Origin: Bacillus sp. REN3 | GTDB lineage: Bacteria > Bacillota > Bacilli > Bacillales > Cytobacillaceae | Assembly: GCF_017912555.1 (NCBI RefSeq) | Contig: NZ_JAERSD010000003.1 | Location: 1 to 64,000, forward strand | Reading direction: 5' to 3' | Length of the DNA: 64,000 nucleotides | Part shown: one piece after another, positions 27,254 to 36,218 of the stretch | Position numbering within the stretch: the stretch's first letter is position 1 | How the letters are laid out: each line of letters opens with the position of its first letter | Notes under the pieces: generated by a model | What the model was told of the DNA's origin: nothing | The model's database searches: none | The model's input: only the letters and a program-made list of their open reading frames with translations | Program-made: the position numbers and the translations under genes

Positions 27254-27990
27254 AGGCTAACCATTCCTTTCTTTCTGCCTTGAATCCTTCCTGCAAGCTG
27301 TTCGCCCACTTTTTGGTGATGTTTTTATTGATGGCCATATCGGATCCGAAGGTGACTTTGTTCATCTGGCTGCTTGCTGTGTCCATTGGGATTTTTTTAG
27401 GCGGATGGAGAATGACGTATCTTTTGAAAAGGCTATTGCCTTATCTGGGATTTTTTCTGCTTGTATTTTGGATGTTGGCGGCCTTTGGAAAAGGGGAAGA
27501 AACGATTTGGAAATGGGCCTGGTTCCATGTGACAGAGGAGAGTGTCAATCATGGACTCACAATCGCTTTGCGGATGCTAGGGTTTGTCACATACGGATTA
27601 TTATTCACTTCCACGACTGACTTGACATCCTTCATTATGAGTCTAGTCCACCAATGCCGGCTTTCGCCTAAATGGGCATACGGACTATTGGCCGGAATCC
27701 GCTTCATCCCGTTATTCCAAACCGAACTAAGCCAGATGAAAACGGCCCATAAAATCAGGGGCTACAGGCAAAAGAACAGCTGGAAAGCATTCATGAGGTA
27801 TTCGCTGCCGCTATTTACCCAGGGAATCCGGAAATCAGAACGGATTGCGGTCGCGATGGAGGCCCGGGGATTCACGGGTACAAGGGACAGGACTTATTAC
27901 CAAACAACGGAAGTAGCTGCAAGGGATTGGATTTACCTGCTGTCCCTGATCCTATCCGCGCTTGGGATTGTTGTTATCCTCGGTGGATAG
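27250..27990 (+). CDS. ykoC: ECF transporter T component (YkoC)
   Basis: A 246-residue membrane protein of the CbiQ/EcfT family. It has about six hydrophobic helices and two Ala-Arg-Gly type coupling motifs in the cytoplasmic region, the second visible as VAMEARGFTG, which dock onto the ATPase. The N-terminal LNPSCKLFAHFLVMFLLM also fits EcfT. Start ATG overlaps the ykoD stop. As the last gene of the operon it is followed by a terminator at 28060. Confidence 0.93.
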   Translation: MKANHSFLSALNPSCKLFAHFLVMFLLMAISDPKVTLFIWLLAVSIGIFLGGWRMTYLLKRLLPYLGFFLLVFWMLAAFGKGEETIWKWAWFHVTEESVNHGLTIALRMLGFVTYGLLFTSTTDLTSFIMSLVHQCRLSPKWAYGLLAGIRFIPLFQTELSQMKTAHKIRGYRQKNSWKAFMRYSLPLFTQGIRKSERIAVAMEARGFTGTRDRTYYQTTEVAARDWIYLLSLILSALGIVVILGG

Positions 27991-28059
27991 GGGGCGTTGT
28001 CACCAGCCGATGCCCCGCAGGCTGGAGCCTGGGAAGATCGTTTTTATAGCGCGTAATGG

Positions 28060-28092
28060 AAGGATACCTATCTTTATGGGTATCCTTTTACT
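28060..28092 (+). terminator. Terminator of the tenA-ykoEDC operon
   Basis: Perfect arms AAGGATACC and GGTATCCTT with a TTTTAC tail, 70 bp after ykoC. Confidence 0.8.
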
Positions 28093-28214
28093 TTTGATGC
28101 CATTTTTGCTAAAGTGCTAGTGTCATCCAATGCTTTTGGCAGTTCGGACAGGGATAAGGACATTTTCGTGCACGTAGCGGTTATTCCTGTTCACGCCGGG
28201 AAAGGGGGTTCGTA

Positions 28215-28940
28215 ATGGATATTTTTCTGTTCATTGTGATCATTTTGGCAGCTTCCATCCTTCAAACGAGTACAGGCTTCGGTTTTTCCATTTTGGCAAC
28301 CCCATTTCTTCTTTTGCTGTTTGAACCGCGTGCGGCGATCCAAATTAATCTCGTATTGTCCCTTGTCATTTCAATCGCATTGATAAGGACCATCAGAAAA
28401 GATATTGATTATGCTGTCCTGAAAAGATTCCTTTTAGGGAGTATAGCAGGACTCCCAATCGGCATCTCCATCTTCCTGTTCATTGATCTATTGAAACTAA
28501 AGCTGGCAATCAGCATGATCATCATCGGCCTGACGATCATGCTGATCCTTAAATTCAGGATCAAGCAAAATAAACGGCGGGATTTCCTGATTGGCGGCTT
28601 CTCGGGGTCCCTTACAACAAGCATCGGGATGCCCGGGCCGCCTTTATTGCTATATTTTTCCGGAACCGATGCGCAAAAGGAAAAGGTCAGGGGCACGACA
28701 CTTGGATTCTATCTGGTTATCTATTTCATCAGCTTACTGATCCAGGTGATTTTTGCGGGAACAAGCAAGACCGTCTGGATTTTCAGTGGGGCTGCGTTGC
28801 CGCTGGTGCTGATCGGCCTGTATTTGGGCCAGCTTCTGTTCAAAAGGATGAACCACCACGTTTTTCGCCTATTCACGTATATCCTTTTGCTATTTACAGG
28901 AATCTATTTGCTGATCGAAAGTGTAAGGGCATGGCAATAG
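28215..28940 (+). CDS. TauE/SafE-family membrane protein (sulfite exporter family)
   Basis: A 241-residue protein with seven to eight membrane helices. The repeated family motif is seen as LQTSTGFGFSILATPFLLLL near the N-terminus and GGFSGSLTTSIGMPGPPLLLYF in the second half. TauE/SafE proteins export sulfite, sulfoacetate or related anions, and many members are of unknown substrate. The ATG follows AAAGGGGG. It is a single gene with no obvious regulatory partner. Confidence 0.88.
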   Translation: MDIFLFIVIILAASILQTSTGFGFSILATPFLLLLFEPRAAIQINLVLSLVISIALIRTIRKDIDYAVLKRFLLGSIAGLPIGISIFLFIDLLKLKLAISMIIIGLTIMLILKFRIKQNKRRDFLIGGFSGSLTTSIGMPGPPLLLYFSGTDAQKEKVRGTTLGFYLVIYFISLLIQVIFAGTSKTVWIFSGAALPLVLIGLYLGQLLFKRMNHHVFRLFTYILLLFTGIYLLIESVRAWQ

Positions 28941-29149
28941 CATCCGTGTTAACCAGAGTGTGCCGAAAATAGCCCATGTTGCTGGGGAAACGGGGAATCA
29001 GGCGTCGGTGGTGTGGCAAAAAACAGATTGATTGAACAGGACGAAGAATAGGAAAGGAGCCGTGGACCTGGATGGATGTTCCAGGTGCAAGAAGCGGGAT
29101 TTATGACCCATGAGGCAATGCCGACAGAGGGGGTGGCTTGCCGCATGCC

Positions 29150-29190
29150 TAAAATAGAAAAGAGGCCATGCGCGCTCACACTGGCCCCTC
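29150..29190 (-). terminator. Terminator of ytoQ
   Basis: On the minus strand GAGGGGCCA pairs with TGGCCTC (one bulged G) and is followed by TTTTCTATTTT, 8 bp past the ytoQ stop. Confidence 0.75.
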
Positions 29191-29197
29191 GGAAAAC

Positions 29198-29638
29198 TTA
29201 TTCAAAAATATAACGGATGACATCCAATGCCTGGTCTACCGTTTCCACCGTTACATTCGCCTTGTTTGAGAGTTCCTTTAATGGGTGGATCAATGATTCA
29301 GGCCTGATGATGATTGTTGGTTTGTTCAGTGTAATGGCCGCACTTGCATCCATCGCCGTATTCCATTGTTTGTACTTTTCACCGAATAACGCAATGACAA
29401 TATCTGATTTTTGCATCAAAACCTGTGTCCGGAAGTTGTTGATATCGGAAGCAGCGTCGTCCTTATACAGGTTCCCTGGCTGTTTTCCTAAAATATCCTC
29501 GCCAATATTGTCCGATTTGTCGTGGTTCGTTTGCGGACCGACAAATGTTAGCGGGAGATTTTTCTCCTTTGCTTTTTTTGCGAATTCTTCTCTCCAGTCA
29601 TCATGAATTTGTCCTGCTAAGTAAACGGTCAATTCCAT
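29198..29638 (-). CDS. ytoQ: YtoQ family protein
   Basis: A 146-residue soluble protein matching YtoQ: MELTVYLAGQIHDDWREEF at the start, FVGPQTNHDKSDNIGEDILGKQPG in the middle and KSDIVIALFGEKYKQWNTAMDASAAITLNKPTI later. The fold resembles nucleoside 2-deoxyribosyltransferase-like proteins (LAGxx start, Asp/Glu in the second half), but no activity is established. The ATG at 29638 has GGAGGG eight bases upstream; the frame runs further back without a site. Confidence 0.9.
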   Translation of the reverse strand: MELTVYLAGQIHDDWREEFAKKAKEKNLPLTFVGPQTNHDKSDNIGEDILGKQPGNLYKDDAASDINNFRTQVLMQKSDIVIALFGEKYKQWNTAMDASAAITLNKPTIIIRPESLIHPLKELSNKANVTVETVDQALDVIRYIFE

Positions 29639-29730
29639 CCTGGTATCCCTCCAAATTCTCAATATTCTACTTCTATCATATATAACTTGTTGCCAGAAAG
29701 ACAAACACTCCGACTCTCTGCACGGATTTT

Positions 29731-29744
29731 ATTCCCCGGGAAAT
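29731..29744. other. Near-consensus Noc-binding site
   Basis: ATTCCCCGGGAAAT matches the B. subtilis Noc (nucleoid occlusion) consensus ATTTCCCGGGAAAT at 13 of 14 positions. It sits in the intergenic region between ytoQ and the aminotransferase gene. Functional status is inferred from the match alone. Confidence 0.45.
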
Positions 29745-29752
29745 GTCGAAAT

Positions 29753-29799
29753 GAATCGAAGGAACGAATCGCTCGAAGGAACGAATCGCTCGAAGGAAC
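29753..29799. repeat. 17-bp tandem repeat, about 2.7 copies
   Basis: GAATCGCTCGAAGGAAC occurs twice exactly (29766-29782, 29783-29799) after a shortened copy at 29753. It is intergenic and non-coding. Confidence 0.8.
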
Positions 29800-29872
29800 T
29801 TTTGCGAACTTTCCAAAGGTTCAAAGAAATGCTGCCAAATGAATCTACCGCTGGACCATTTTTTGGCTGAAG

Positions 29873-29960
29873 AGAATTTAATGCTTGTTGAAAGCAATAT
29901 AATGCTAGTTGGAGAGAATATGATGCTAGTTGGAGAGAATATAATGCTTGTTAGACAGGG
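29873..29960. repeat. 21-bp tandem repeat array, about 4 copies
   Basis: Units of the form AATATAATGCTAGTTGGAGAG repeat with a 21-bp period. Read on the minus strand the core (CCAACTAGCATTATA) resembles the half-unit of the 42-bp array at 63616-64000, so both arrays belong to one repeat family in opposite orientation. Confidence 0.8.
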
Positions 29961-30112
29961 TTTCATGGTCTCTTTTCAATGGGTATGATCCTCAAAACAA
30001 ATAATTTGAATATTCCCTCTCCTGTTTGACAGGCTAAGATTTGGAAGTTAAGGTAAGGGAATATACACACCATTTAATACAGTCAGATAAAAAGGAGGGG
30101 AGCATAGACGTT

Positions 30113-31306
30113 TTGAAGGGTACTGCATTTTTTCCTGAACACATAAAAACTGCATTGAAGAACACTCCTCCTGGTGAATGGCTGCCGGACATTCCAGCAG
30201 GGTGCATCCGCTTGAGCTCCGGCTATCCGGCACCGCATCTTGTCCCAGTGAAGGAGTTCAAAGCCGCTATAGCTGGCATGCTTGATGTGGAGGAGGATTT
30301 GCCCTTCCACTATATTGGGAGCCCCGGGATTCCAAGGCTAAAGGAACAAATCAGAGAGCGGCTGGCGGTTCGAGGTATGGCTGTCGGGGAAGAGGAACTG
30401 CTGATAACGTCCGGTGCCTGCCAGGCAATCGACCTGCTTGCGCGCGTCCTCGTTGACCGCGATACGGTTGTAGCGCTTGAATCGCCTACTTATATGGAGG
30501 CGCTGGAGATCTTTAAAAACTACACCGAACGTTTCATCAGCCTAGCGGTCGATGAGCACGGACTCGACACCACCTTGTTTGAAAAGGCGCTCGCCGAAAG
30601 GAAAAAAACGGGAAGAGCCTTGCCTCGGTTCCTTTATACGATTCCAAGCTTCCAAAATCCAACAGGCACAACCATGTCGGCAAAACGGAGGGAGCATTTG
30701 CTGTCCCTTGCTTCGAAATACGATTTCCTGATCATTGAGGATGATGCCTATGGCGAGTTGGGTTTCAAAGAAAAGCCGGTTCCTATAAAAGCGCTGGACA
30801 AAGAGGGACGGGTCATCCATATCGGTTCATTTTCAAAGGTAGTCGCTCCTGGTCTTAGGGTGGGCTGGTTAGCTGGACCGGGCGATGTGACCAAAGCAGC
30901 CGCATGGTTTAAAAAAGATCTTGACCACCCGTTTGCACAAGCGTCGATGGCTGCCTTTTTGGAGGGGACTGACTTTGGCAAAAGACTGGAGTTGTTGACG
31001 GATACGTATCGGCAAAAAGCAAAAGAGATGATCGTTTCAATGAAAAAGAATCTTCCTGAAGAGGTCTCCTGGTACATGCCGGAAGGGGGATATTTCGTTT
31101 GGCTCAAGGTTCCGGGAGTGGATACCGCGGAGATGCTGGAAAAAGCGCTTGATTTGGGTGTTTCCTATGTCCCCGGCAAGTACTTTTTCCTGGACCAGGC
31201 AAAAGGGAGCGAGTTCCTGCGCATTTCTTTCAGCTATGTGGAAAAAGAGGAGATCATCGAAGGAGTCAAAAGGCTTGGCAATGTGATGAAAACGATGCGA
31301 AAATAA
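30113..31306 (+). CDS. PLP-dependent aminotransferase, fold type I (MocR-enzyme/2-aminoadipate type)
   Basis: A roughly 397-residue aminotransferase of class I/II. The PLP lysine is in HIGSFSKVVAPGLRVGWL (Ser-x-x-Lys-x-x-x-x-x-x-Arg-x-G). The Asp that contacts the pyridine nitrogen lies in FLIIEDDAYGELGF, and the Asn in PSFQNPTGTTMS. The sequence resembles the enzyme half of MocR regulators and LysN-like aminotransferases, but there is no HTH domain. The start is uncertain: TTG 30113 has GGAGGGG 12 bases upstream, while TTG 30041 has no site. Amino donor and acceptor are unknown. It stands alone. Confidence 0.85.
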   Translation: MKGTAFFPEHIKTALKNTPPGEWLPDIPAGCIRLSSGYPAPHLVPVKEFKAAIAGMLDVEEDLPFHYIGSPGIPRLKEQIRERLAVRGMAVGEEELLITSGACQAIDLLARVLVDRDTVVALESPTYMEALEIFKNYTERFISLAVDEHGLDTTLFEKALAERKKTGRALPRFLYTIPSFQNPTGTTMSAKRREHLLSLASKYDFLIIEDDAYGELGFKEKPVPIKALDKEGRVIHIGSFSKVVAPGLRVGWLAGPGDVTKAAAWFKKDLDHPFAQASMAAFLEGTDFGKRLELLTDTYRQKAKEMIVSMKKNLPEEVSWYMPEGGYFVWLKVPGVDTAEMLEKALDLGVSYVPGKYFFLDQAKGSEFLRISFSYVEKEEIIEGVKRLGNVMKTMRK

Positions 31307-31480
31307 TCTTTTTCAAACTCCGGGGAGAGTCCATTCGAGTCGATGCATAAAAATGGCTCAAGATTCTTAAATTGAATCTTCTCCGTAAATCAATAGAGAT
31401 CTTCTTTGGATTACATGACTGCAAATTTCAGGAGCACTCAGGGGCACATCAAGCAGGAAAAATCTGTTTGAAAAATTTTT

Positions 31481-31568
31481 CATAGGAAAAAATTCATTTT
31501 AATAGCGAAATTACAGTTTTCAGAGCGAATCTCTTTTTCATAACGAATTTTTAATTCTCATAGCGAAC
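31481..31568. repeat. Degenerate 20-bp repeat array, about 5 copies
   Basis: A core (C)ATAGCGAA recurs at about 31485, 31505, 31525, 31543 and 31563, spaced 18-20 bp, in otherwise AT-rich sequence between the aminotransferase and ahpF. Non-coding. Confidence 0.65.
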
Positions 31569-31613
31569 TGGTACCAGTTCCGCAATGCTAAAAAAGATTC
31601 CTAAACAATTCGG

Positions 31614-31655
31614 TGTAAAAAAAGACTGCAGGCAATCGCATTTGCCTGCAGTCTT
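31614..31655 (-). terminator. Terminator of ahpCF
   Basis: Perfect arms AAGACTGCAGGCAA and TTGCCTGCAGTCTT; on the minus strand the stem is followed by T7. It lies 50 bp past ahpF. Confidence 0.9.
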
Positions 31656-31705
31656 GTCTGATGAAGCCTAGATCCGAAAATGAATTCAGGTCTTTTTTAT
31701 AAAAG

Positions 31706-33235
31706 TTAATTCCGGATAAGGTAATCGAATGCGCCCAGCGCTGCGGTCGCACCGGATCCCATGGAAATGATGATTTGCTTATAGGCGCTGTCGGTGCAGT
31801 CGCCTGCAGCGAATACGCCAGGGATGCTGGTCGCGCCGTGCTTGTCGACGATGATTTCGCCGAAGCGGGTGCGTTCGATTGTATCGCCGAGCCAGTCGGT
31901 GTTCGGCACAAGGCCGATCTGGACGAATACACCCTGCAATTCAACGTGATGTTCTTCGCCAGTCTCACGGTCAATGTAAGAAATGCCGTCCACCTTGTCT
32001 GTGCCGGTGATTTCCTTTGTCTGGACGTTCTTCAGCACTGTTACGTTCGGAAGGCTGTAAAGACGCTCCTGAAGGACAGAATCGGCTTTCAGCTCAGGCA
32101 TGAACTCAAGCACTGTGACATGCTTGACGATGCCGGCAAGGTCGATTGCCGCTTCGATGCCGGAGTTGCCACCGCCAATGACCGCGATGTCTTTCCCTTC
32201 AAAAATCGGGCCATCACAGTGAGGGCAGTAGGCGACACCTTTGTTCTTGAATTCGGCTTCTCCAGGGACACCGATGTTCCGCCAGCGGGCACCAGTTGAA
32301 AGGATAACGGTCTTGCTCTTCAGCACTGCGCCGTTTTCGAGTTCAACTTCAATCAGGTCCTTTTTCTCCAGCCGTTTGGCACGCTGGAGGTTCATCACAT
32401 CGATGCCATACTCCTTGACATGTTCCTCAAGGCTGGCAACGAGCTTAGGACCTTCCGTGTATTTCACGCTGATGAAGTTCTCAATGCCCATCGTATCCAT
32501 GACCTGGCCGCCGAAGCGCTCTGCCACGATTCCTGTGCGGATGCCTTTGCGCGCAGCATAGATCGCCGCGCTGGCGCCAGCGGGTCCGCCGCCGATAACG
32601 AGGACATCAAAAGGTTCTTTATCGGAGAACTCGGAAGCATCAGGTGCGCTGCCCATCTTTGCGAGGATTTCCTCAAGCGACATCCGGCCGCTGCTGAAAG
32701 GCTCGCCATTCAAGAATACAGTTGGCACAGCCATGACTTCTTTTTGCTCTACTTCTTCTTTAAAAGCGGCGCCATCAATCATAGTATGGGAAATGCCAGG
32801 GTTCAGGATGCTCATCAAGTTCAGCGCCTGGACAACATCAGGGCAGTTGTGGCAGGTCAGGCTGATATAAGATTCAAAGTGATACTCCCCTTCGATGCTC
32901 TTGATCTGGTCAATCACTTTCTGGTCAACCTTCGGAGCCCGTCCGCTCACTTGGAGCAGGGCAAGCACCAAAGATGTGAACTCATGGCCTAGAGGGACAC
33001 CGGCAAAGACGACACCTGTATCTTCGCCGATCCGATTCACGCTGAAGCTTGGCGTTCTTTGCAATTCCGCATGTTCTACTTTGATTCTCTGTGACATCTT
33101 GGCTAGTTCATCTACTAAAGCCAGCGTGTCGCGGGATACTTCATCTGATCCAGCACTTACTTTAAGCAGCACATCGCCCTCCATCAATTGAAGGTATTGG
33201 GCTAATTGTGCCTTGATTTCTGCATCTAGTATCAT
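31706..33235 (-). CDS. ahpF: Alkyl hydroperoxide reductase subunit F
   Basis: A 509-residue flavoprotein that uses NAD(P)H to recycle AhpC. The N-terminal tandem thioredoxin-fold domain has the CxxC of SLTCHNCPDVVQ. The FAD and NAD domains follow, with VLVIGGGPAGASAAIYAARKG, the redox pair in VAYCPHCDGP, IAVIGGGNSGIEAA, and GVFAAGDCTDSAYKQII near the end. Length is standard. It lies 12 bp after ahpC and ends at a strong terminator, forming the two-gene ahpCF operon. Confidence 0.97.
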   Translation of the reverse strand: MILDAEIKAQLAQYLQLMEGDVLLKVSAGSDEVSRDTLALVDELAKMSQRIKVEHAELQRTPSFSVNRIGEDTGVVFAGVPLGHEFTSLVLALLQVSGRAPKVDQKVIDQIKSIEGEYHFESYISLTCHNCPDVVQALNLMSILNPGISHTMIDGAAFKEEVEQKEVMAVPTVFLNGEPFSSGRMSLEEILAKMGSAPDASEFSDKEPFDVLVIGGGPAGASAAIYAARKGIRTGIVAERFGGQVMDTMGIENFISVKYTEGPKLVASLEEHVKEYGIDVMNLQRAKRLEKKDLIEVELENGAVLKSKTVILSTGARWRNIGVPGEAEFKNKGVAYCPHCDGPIFEGKDIAVIGGGNSGIEAAIDLAGIVKHVTVLEFMPELKADSVLQERLYSLPNVTVLKNVQTKEITGTDKVDGISYIDRETGEEHHVELQGVFVQIGLVPNTDWLGDTIERTRFGEIIVDKHGATSIPGVFAAGDCTDSAYKQIIISMGSGATAALGAFDYLIRN

Positions 33236-33247
33236 TTAGGCAGCTCC

Positions 33248-33811
33248 TTAGATTTTACCTACAAGGTCAAGGCTTGGCTTAAGTGTTGCGGCACCTTCCT
33301 GCCATTTTGCTGGGCAGACCTCGCCAGGATTGTTACGTACATATTGTGCAGCTTTAAGTTTGCTTACGACTGTGCTTGCGTCACGGCCGATGCCGCCTGC
33401 GTTGATTTCAACAGCCTGGATGATGCCGTCTGGATCGATGATGAATGTGCCGCGGTCAGCAAGTCCTTCTTCTTCGTTGAGAACGTCGAAGTTGCGGGTA
33501 AGCCTCTGTGAAGGGTCGCCAATCATGACATATTCGATTTTGCTGATGGCTTCAGAGTGATCGTGCCATGCTTTATGGGTAAAATGAGTGTCGGTAGAGA
33601 CAGAATAGACTTCCGCTCCAAGCTCTTTTAAAGTAGCATATTCATTTTGAAGATCTTCCAATTCAGTAGGGCATACGAAAGTGAAGTCTGCTGGGTAGAA
33701 GCAAACAACGCTCCATTTGCCTTTGAAGTTTTCTTCGTTAACATCGATAAAATCACCGTTATGGTAGGCCTTAGCTGAGAATGGTAGTACTTCTTTTCCG
33801 ATTAGAGACAT
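33248..33811 (-). CDS. ahpC: Alkyl hydroperoxide reductase subunit C (2-Cys peroxiredoxin)
   Basis: A 187-residue typical 2-Cys peroxiredoxin that reduces peroxides. The peroxidatic Cys47 is in [13 protein letters not shown] and the resolving Cys166 in [10 protein letters not shown]. The ATG at 33811 follows TAGGAGG; the open frame continues 21 codons upstream without use. A near-perfect PerR box lies 78 bp upstream, indicating peroxide-inducible expression as in B. subtilis. ahpF follows in the operon. Confidence 0.97.
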   Translation of the reverse strand: MSLIGKEVLPFSAKAYHNGDFIDVNEENFKGKWSVVCFYPADFTFVCPTELEDLQNEYATLKELGAEVYSVSTDTHFTHKAWHDHSEAISKIEYVMIGDPSQRLTRNFDVLNEEEGLADRGTFIIDPDGIIQAVEINAGGIGRDASTVVSKLKAAQYVRNNPGEVCPAKWQEGAATLKPSLDLVGKI

Positions 33812-33888
33812 AATCGAATTCCTCCTAAAATGTATTATTTTATAGTATAAATAGCTTGTTTCAAGAAAAAACAAAACTATTTATTAAA

Positions 33889-33903
33889 CTATAATAATTA
33901 TAA
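33889..33903. promoter_or_regulatory. PerR box of ahpCF
   Basis: CTATAATAATTATAA matches the PerR consensus TTATAATNATTATAA at 14 of 15 positions and lies 78 bp before the ahpC start. PerR represses this operon until peroxide oxidises it. Confidence 0.85.
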
Positions 33904-33917
33904 TTCAATATTGATTA

Positions 33918-34835
33918 TCATATAAAACGATTTGCTTTGTCAAGCAATGATATCCGATTTTTGCAAAATAATAGGCAATCATGATTGCTGCCGCAAGAAA
34001 GAGCCCATTTGCTTACACTCATCCACTTGATCTCCTGCTTGAAGCCAATCAGACCTTCAGCAATCCTTAAGGCGTTTTCAACTGGGAGATGGCCGACCTT
34101 TATCAGGACAATTGAAGAAATGGCCTTTTTTCTGTCTGGGTGGAAGGCAAGTAGGTCAGGGATGTTCCATTTTTTGAAAAAAGTCCTTGAATATGGTTCA
34201 TCTGTATGCTAAATTGAAATCAACTTTATGGAAATGGAGGTTTCCTTTCATGCAATCCAAAACTTTGAACCGTTAATTGAATACGTTCAAAGGCTCTGCC
34301 GCCGTGCAGGGTAAATGGGATTGGCTGCCTGCCATCAGGGAACCTTTATTTTGCGGATATATAAAAATGAGGGGGCGAATCTGCCCTCTTTTTTACTGGC
34401 TATTTTCAGGAAACGGGAATCGCTCGGGAACTGGAATTTGGCCATTTTGCCATCATCATTTACTTTGCGGCACAGGCGGGGTCTGTGCTTTTTGTATGCC
34501 AAGAAATCAGAAAGAACCTATAAGCCTTATAAGGAGATGGTTTTAATGAGATTGCGTGAAATAATTGGGAAGCCATTGAAATAAAATGAATAGGTATAGA
34601 TTCCCCGGTGGTGAACGTACGACAAACCGTAGGGAAAGGAATCGTCATTTTCCAGCAAGAGGCTGTGCCGCCGATGCAATCGTTTGGAGCCGGGCTAAAA
34701 GGAAAAAGCGGCAGCAAGCTTGCTTGCAATTGAGCTGATTGCTGCTAAAGCAGGGCTGGAAAATAGGCGGCTTGATCAGAAATCCTCTGATAAACAACCT
34801 CGTTTTTATAAAAGACTTATAAAGGAGACAATCAA
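33918..34835. other. Long intergenic region with decayed coding fragments
   Basis: About 900 bp without an intact gene. On the minus strand a frame of about 95 codons (34208-33918) lacks a usable start and shows no known family. On the plus strand short protein-like pieces lie in shifting frames: one ending GHFAIIIYFAAQAGSVLFVCQEIRKNL near 34520, another, SPVVNVRQTVGKGIVIFQQE, near 34600-34660, and a continuation in the next frame. Two tiny frames have good ribosome sites: 34250-34276 (8 codons) and 34546-34584 (12 codons). A terminator-like hairpin plus T6 lies at 34369-34394. This looks like gene decay, or a leader region for the MFS gene. Confidence 0.35.
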
Positions 34836-36083
34836 ATGGGTGAGTCAACCAAAAATAGCGGGATAGGGGAATTGTTCCGCAACCAGGTGATCCGGACGAT
34901 TTTGCTTTCAATTCTATTCCTTCAGGTCGGGATCTGGGTAAGGAACTTTTCGATTTTGTTATACGTTATTGAAAAAACGGATGGGAATCCGGTCGCTGTG
35001 TCGATGATTTCAGTTGCCGAGTTCGCTCCAATCTTTTTATTTTCTTTCATAGGGGGAACGTTCGCGGACAGATGGCGGCCGAAGAAGACCATGATATGGT
35101 GTGATGTTTTAAGTGCTGTATCCGTTTTTATCGTGCTGATCACGTTGTTTTTTGCCAGCTGGAAGGTAATCTTCTTCGCAACGCTCGTTTCAGCGATTCT
35201 CTCTCAATTTTCGCAGCCATCTGGCATGAAGCTGTTTAAGCTGCATGTCCCGATTGAACTTGTCCAGATGGGGATGTCCATGTACCAGACGATTTTCGCC
35301 CTTTTCATGATCCTTGGGCCGGTACTAGGAACCTTTGTCTACCAGCACTTTGGCATCATGGCAGCGATTGCTGTGATGGGTGTTGCTTTCATATGTTCGG
35401 CTGCCGTCCTGCTGATGCTCCCTGCGGATCCGGAACCAGAAGCGGAAGGGCCTGCAACGACTCTGGTCCATGAAATGAAGGAAGGCTTCCGCTATGTGTT
35501 GAACAGCCGGATCTTGTCATTGCTGGGAGGCTGCTTTGCGGCTGCCGGCCTGGCGATTGGCTTGACACAGCCTCTCGGAGTCTTCCTGGTCACGGAAAGG
35601 CTCGGGCTGCCAAAGGAAGATTTACAATGGCTGATGGCAGCATTCGGCGCCGGCATGATCCTTGGCGGTGGAATGACAGTCGGGATGGCAAGAAAAATAT
35701 CGCCGCAAGTCCTCTTGGCTGCCGGCCTTGCAGCAAGTGCCATCGGTTTTGTCACGATGGGCCTGTCGACAGCCTTCTGGCTTACTTTGGCTGCAGAGTT
35801 CTTCTCCGGGCTGTTCATGCCGAGCATCCAAATTGGCATCAACACCATGATCCTGCAAAACACAGAAGAATCATTCATTGGAAGGGTGAATGGCATTTTG
35901 AACCCGCTGTTCATGGGAGCAATGGTGATTACGATGTCGGCTGCCGGCTGGTTGAAGACCCACTTATCGATCGTTTACTTATATGAGATTTCAGCCTTGC
36001 TCCTTGTTATAGGGATCATTGTCCTGCTGCCAATCATGAGAAGCAAGGCAGTAGGCTCGGCCAAAAGTGAGGTCCAAAGCTGA
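34836..36083 (+). CDS. MFS transporter (macrolide-efflux-like)
   Basis: A 415-residue, 12-helix MFS protein. The motif A loop between helices 2 and 3 reads GGTFADRWRPKKTM, a Trp-Arg-Pro variant common in the MefA/YkuC-like efflux group, and ILGPVLGTFVYQHFG matches the helix 5 antiporter motif. The ATG follows AAAGGAG. The substrate is not known. Two short upstream frames with strong ribosome sites could act as leader peptides, as in some antibiotic efflux genes, but no attenuator structure was demonstrated. Confidence 0.82.
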   Translation: MGESTKNSGIGELFRNQVIRTILLSILFLQVGIWVRNFSILLYVIEKTDGNPVAVSMISVAEFAPIFLFSFIGGTFADRWRPKKTMIWCDVLSAVSVFIVLITLFFASWKVIFFATLVSAILSQFSQPSGMKLFKLHVPIELVQMGMSMYQTIFALFMILGPVLGTFVYQHFGIMAAIAVMGVAFICSAAVLLMLPADPEPEAEGPATTLVHEMKEGFRYVLNSRILSLLGGCFAAAGLAIGLTQPLGVFLVTERLGLPKEDLQWLMAAFGAGMILGGGMTVGMARKISPQVLLAAGLAASAIGFVTMGLSTAFWLTLAAEFFSGLFMPSIQIGINTMILQNTEESFIGRVNGILNPLFMGAMVITMSAAGWLKTHLSIVYLYEISALLLVIGIIVLLPIMRSKAVGSAKSEVQS

Positions 36084-36218
36084 TTCCCTTTCACAGGAAG
36101 CAGCATCATTGTGCGGCAGTGATGGAAACAAAAACGCCGGAGGATACAGGTTCAATATTTAAGCATATATCCTCTTTTCATTAGGCTATGTTAAAGACCA
36201 GTGTTGTTTTTAAAACCT

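Noticed and set aside
31775-32992. Plus-strand frames opposite ahpF, up to 190 codons
   Set aside because: Shadows of a well-conserved gene; codon pattern follows the minus strand.
33985-34212. 75-codon plus-strand frame in the ahpC-MFS gap
   Set aside because: No ribosome site or motif; an equally long open frame runs antisense, so both are probably chance or decay.
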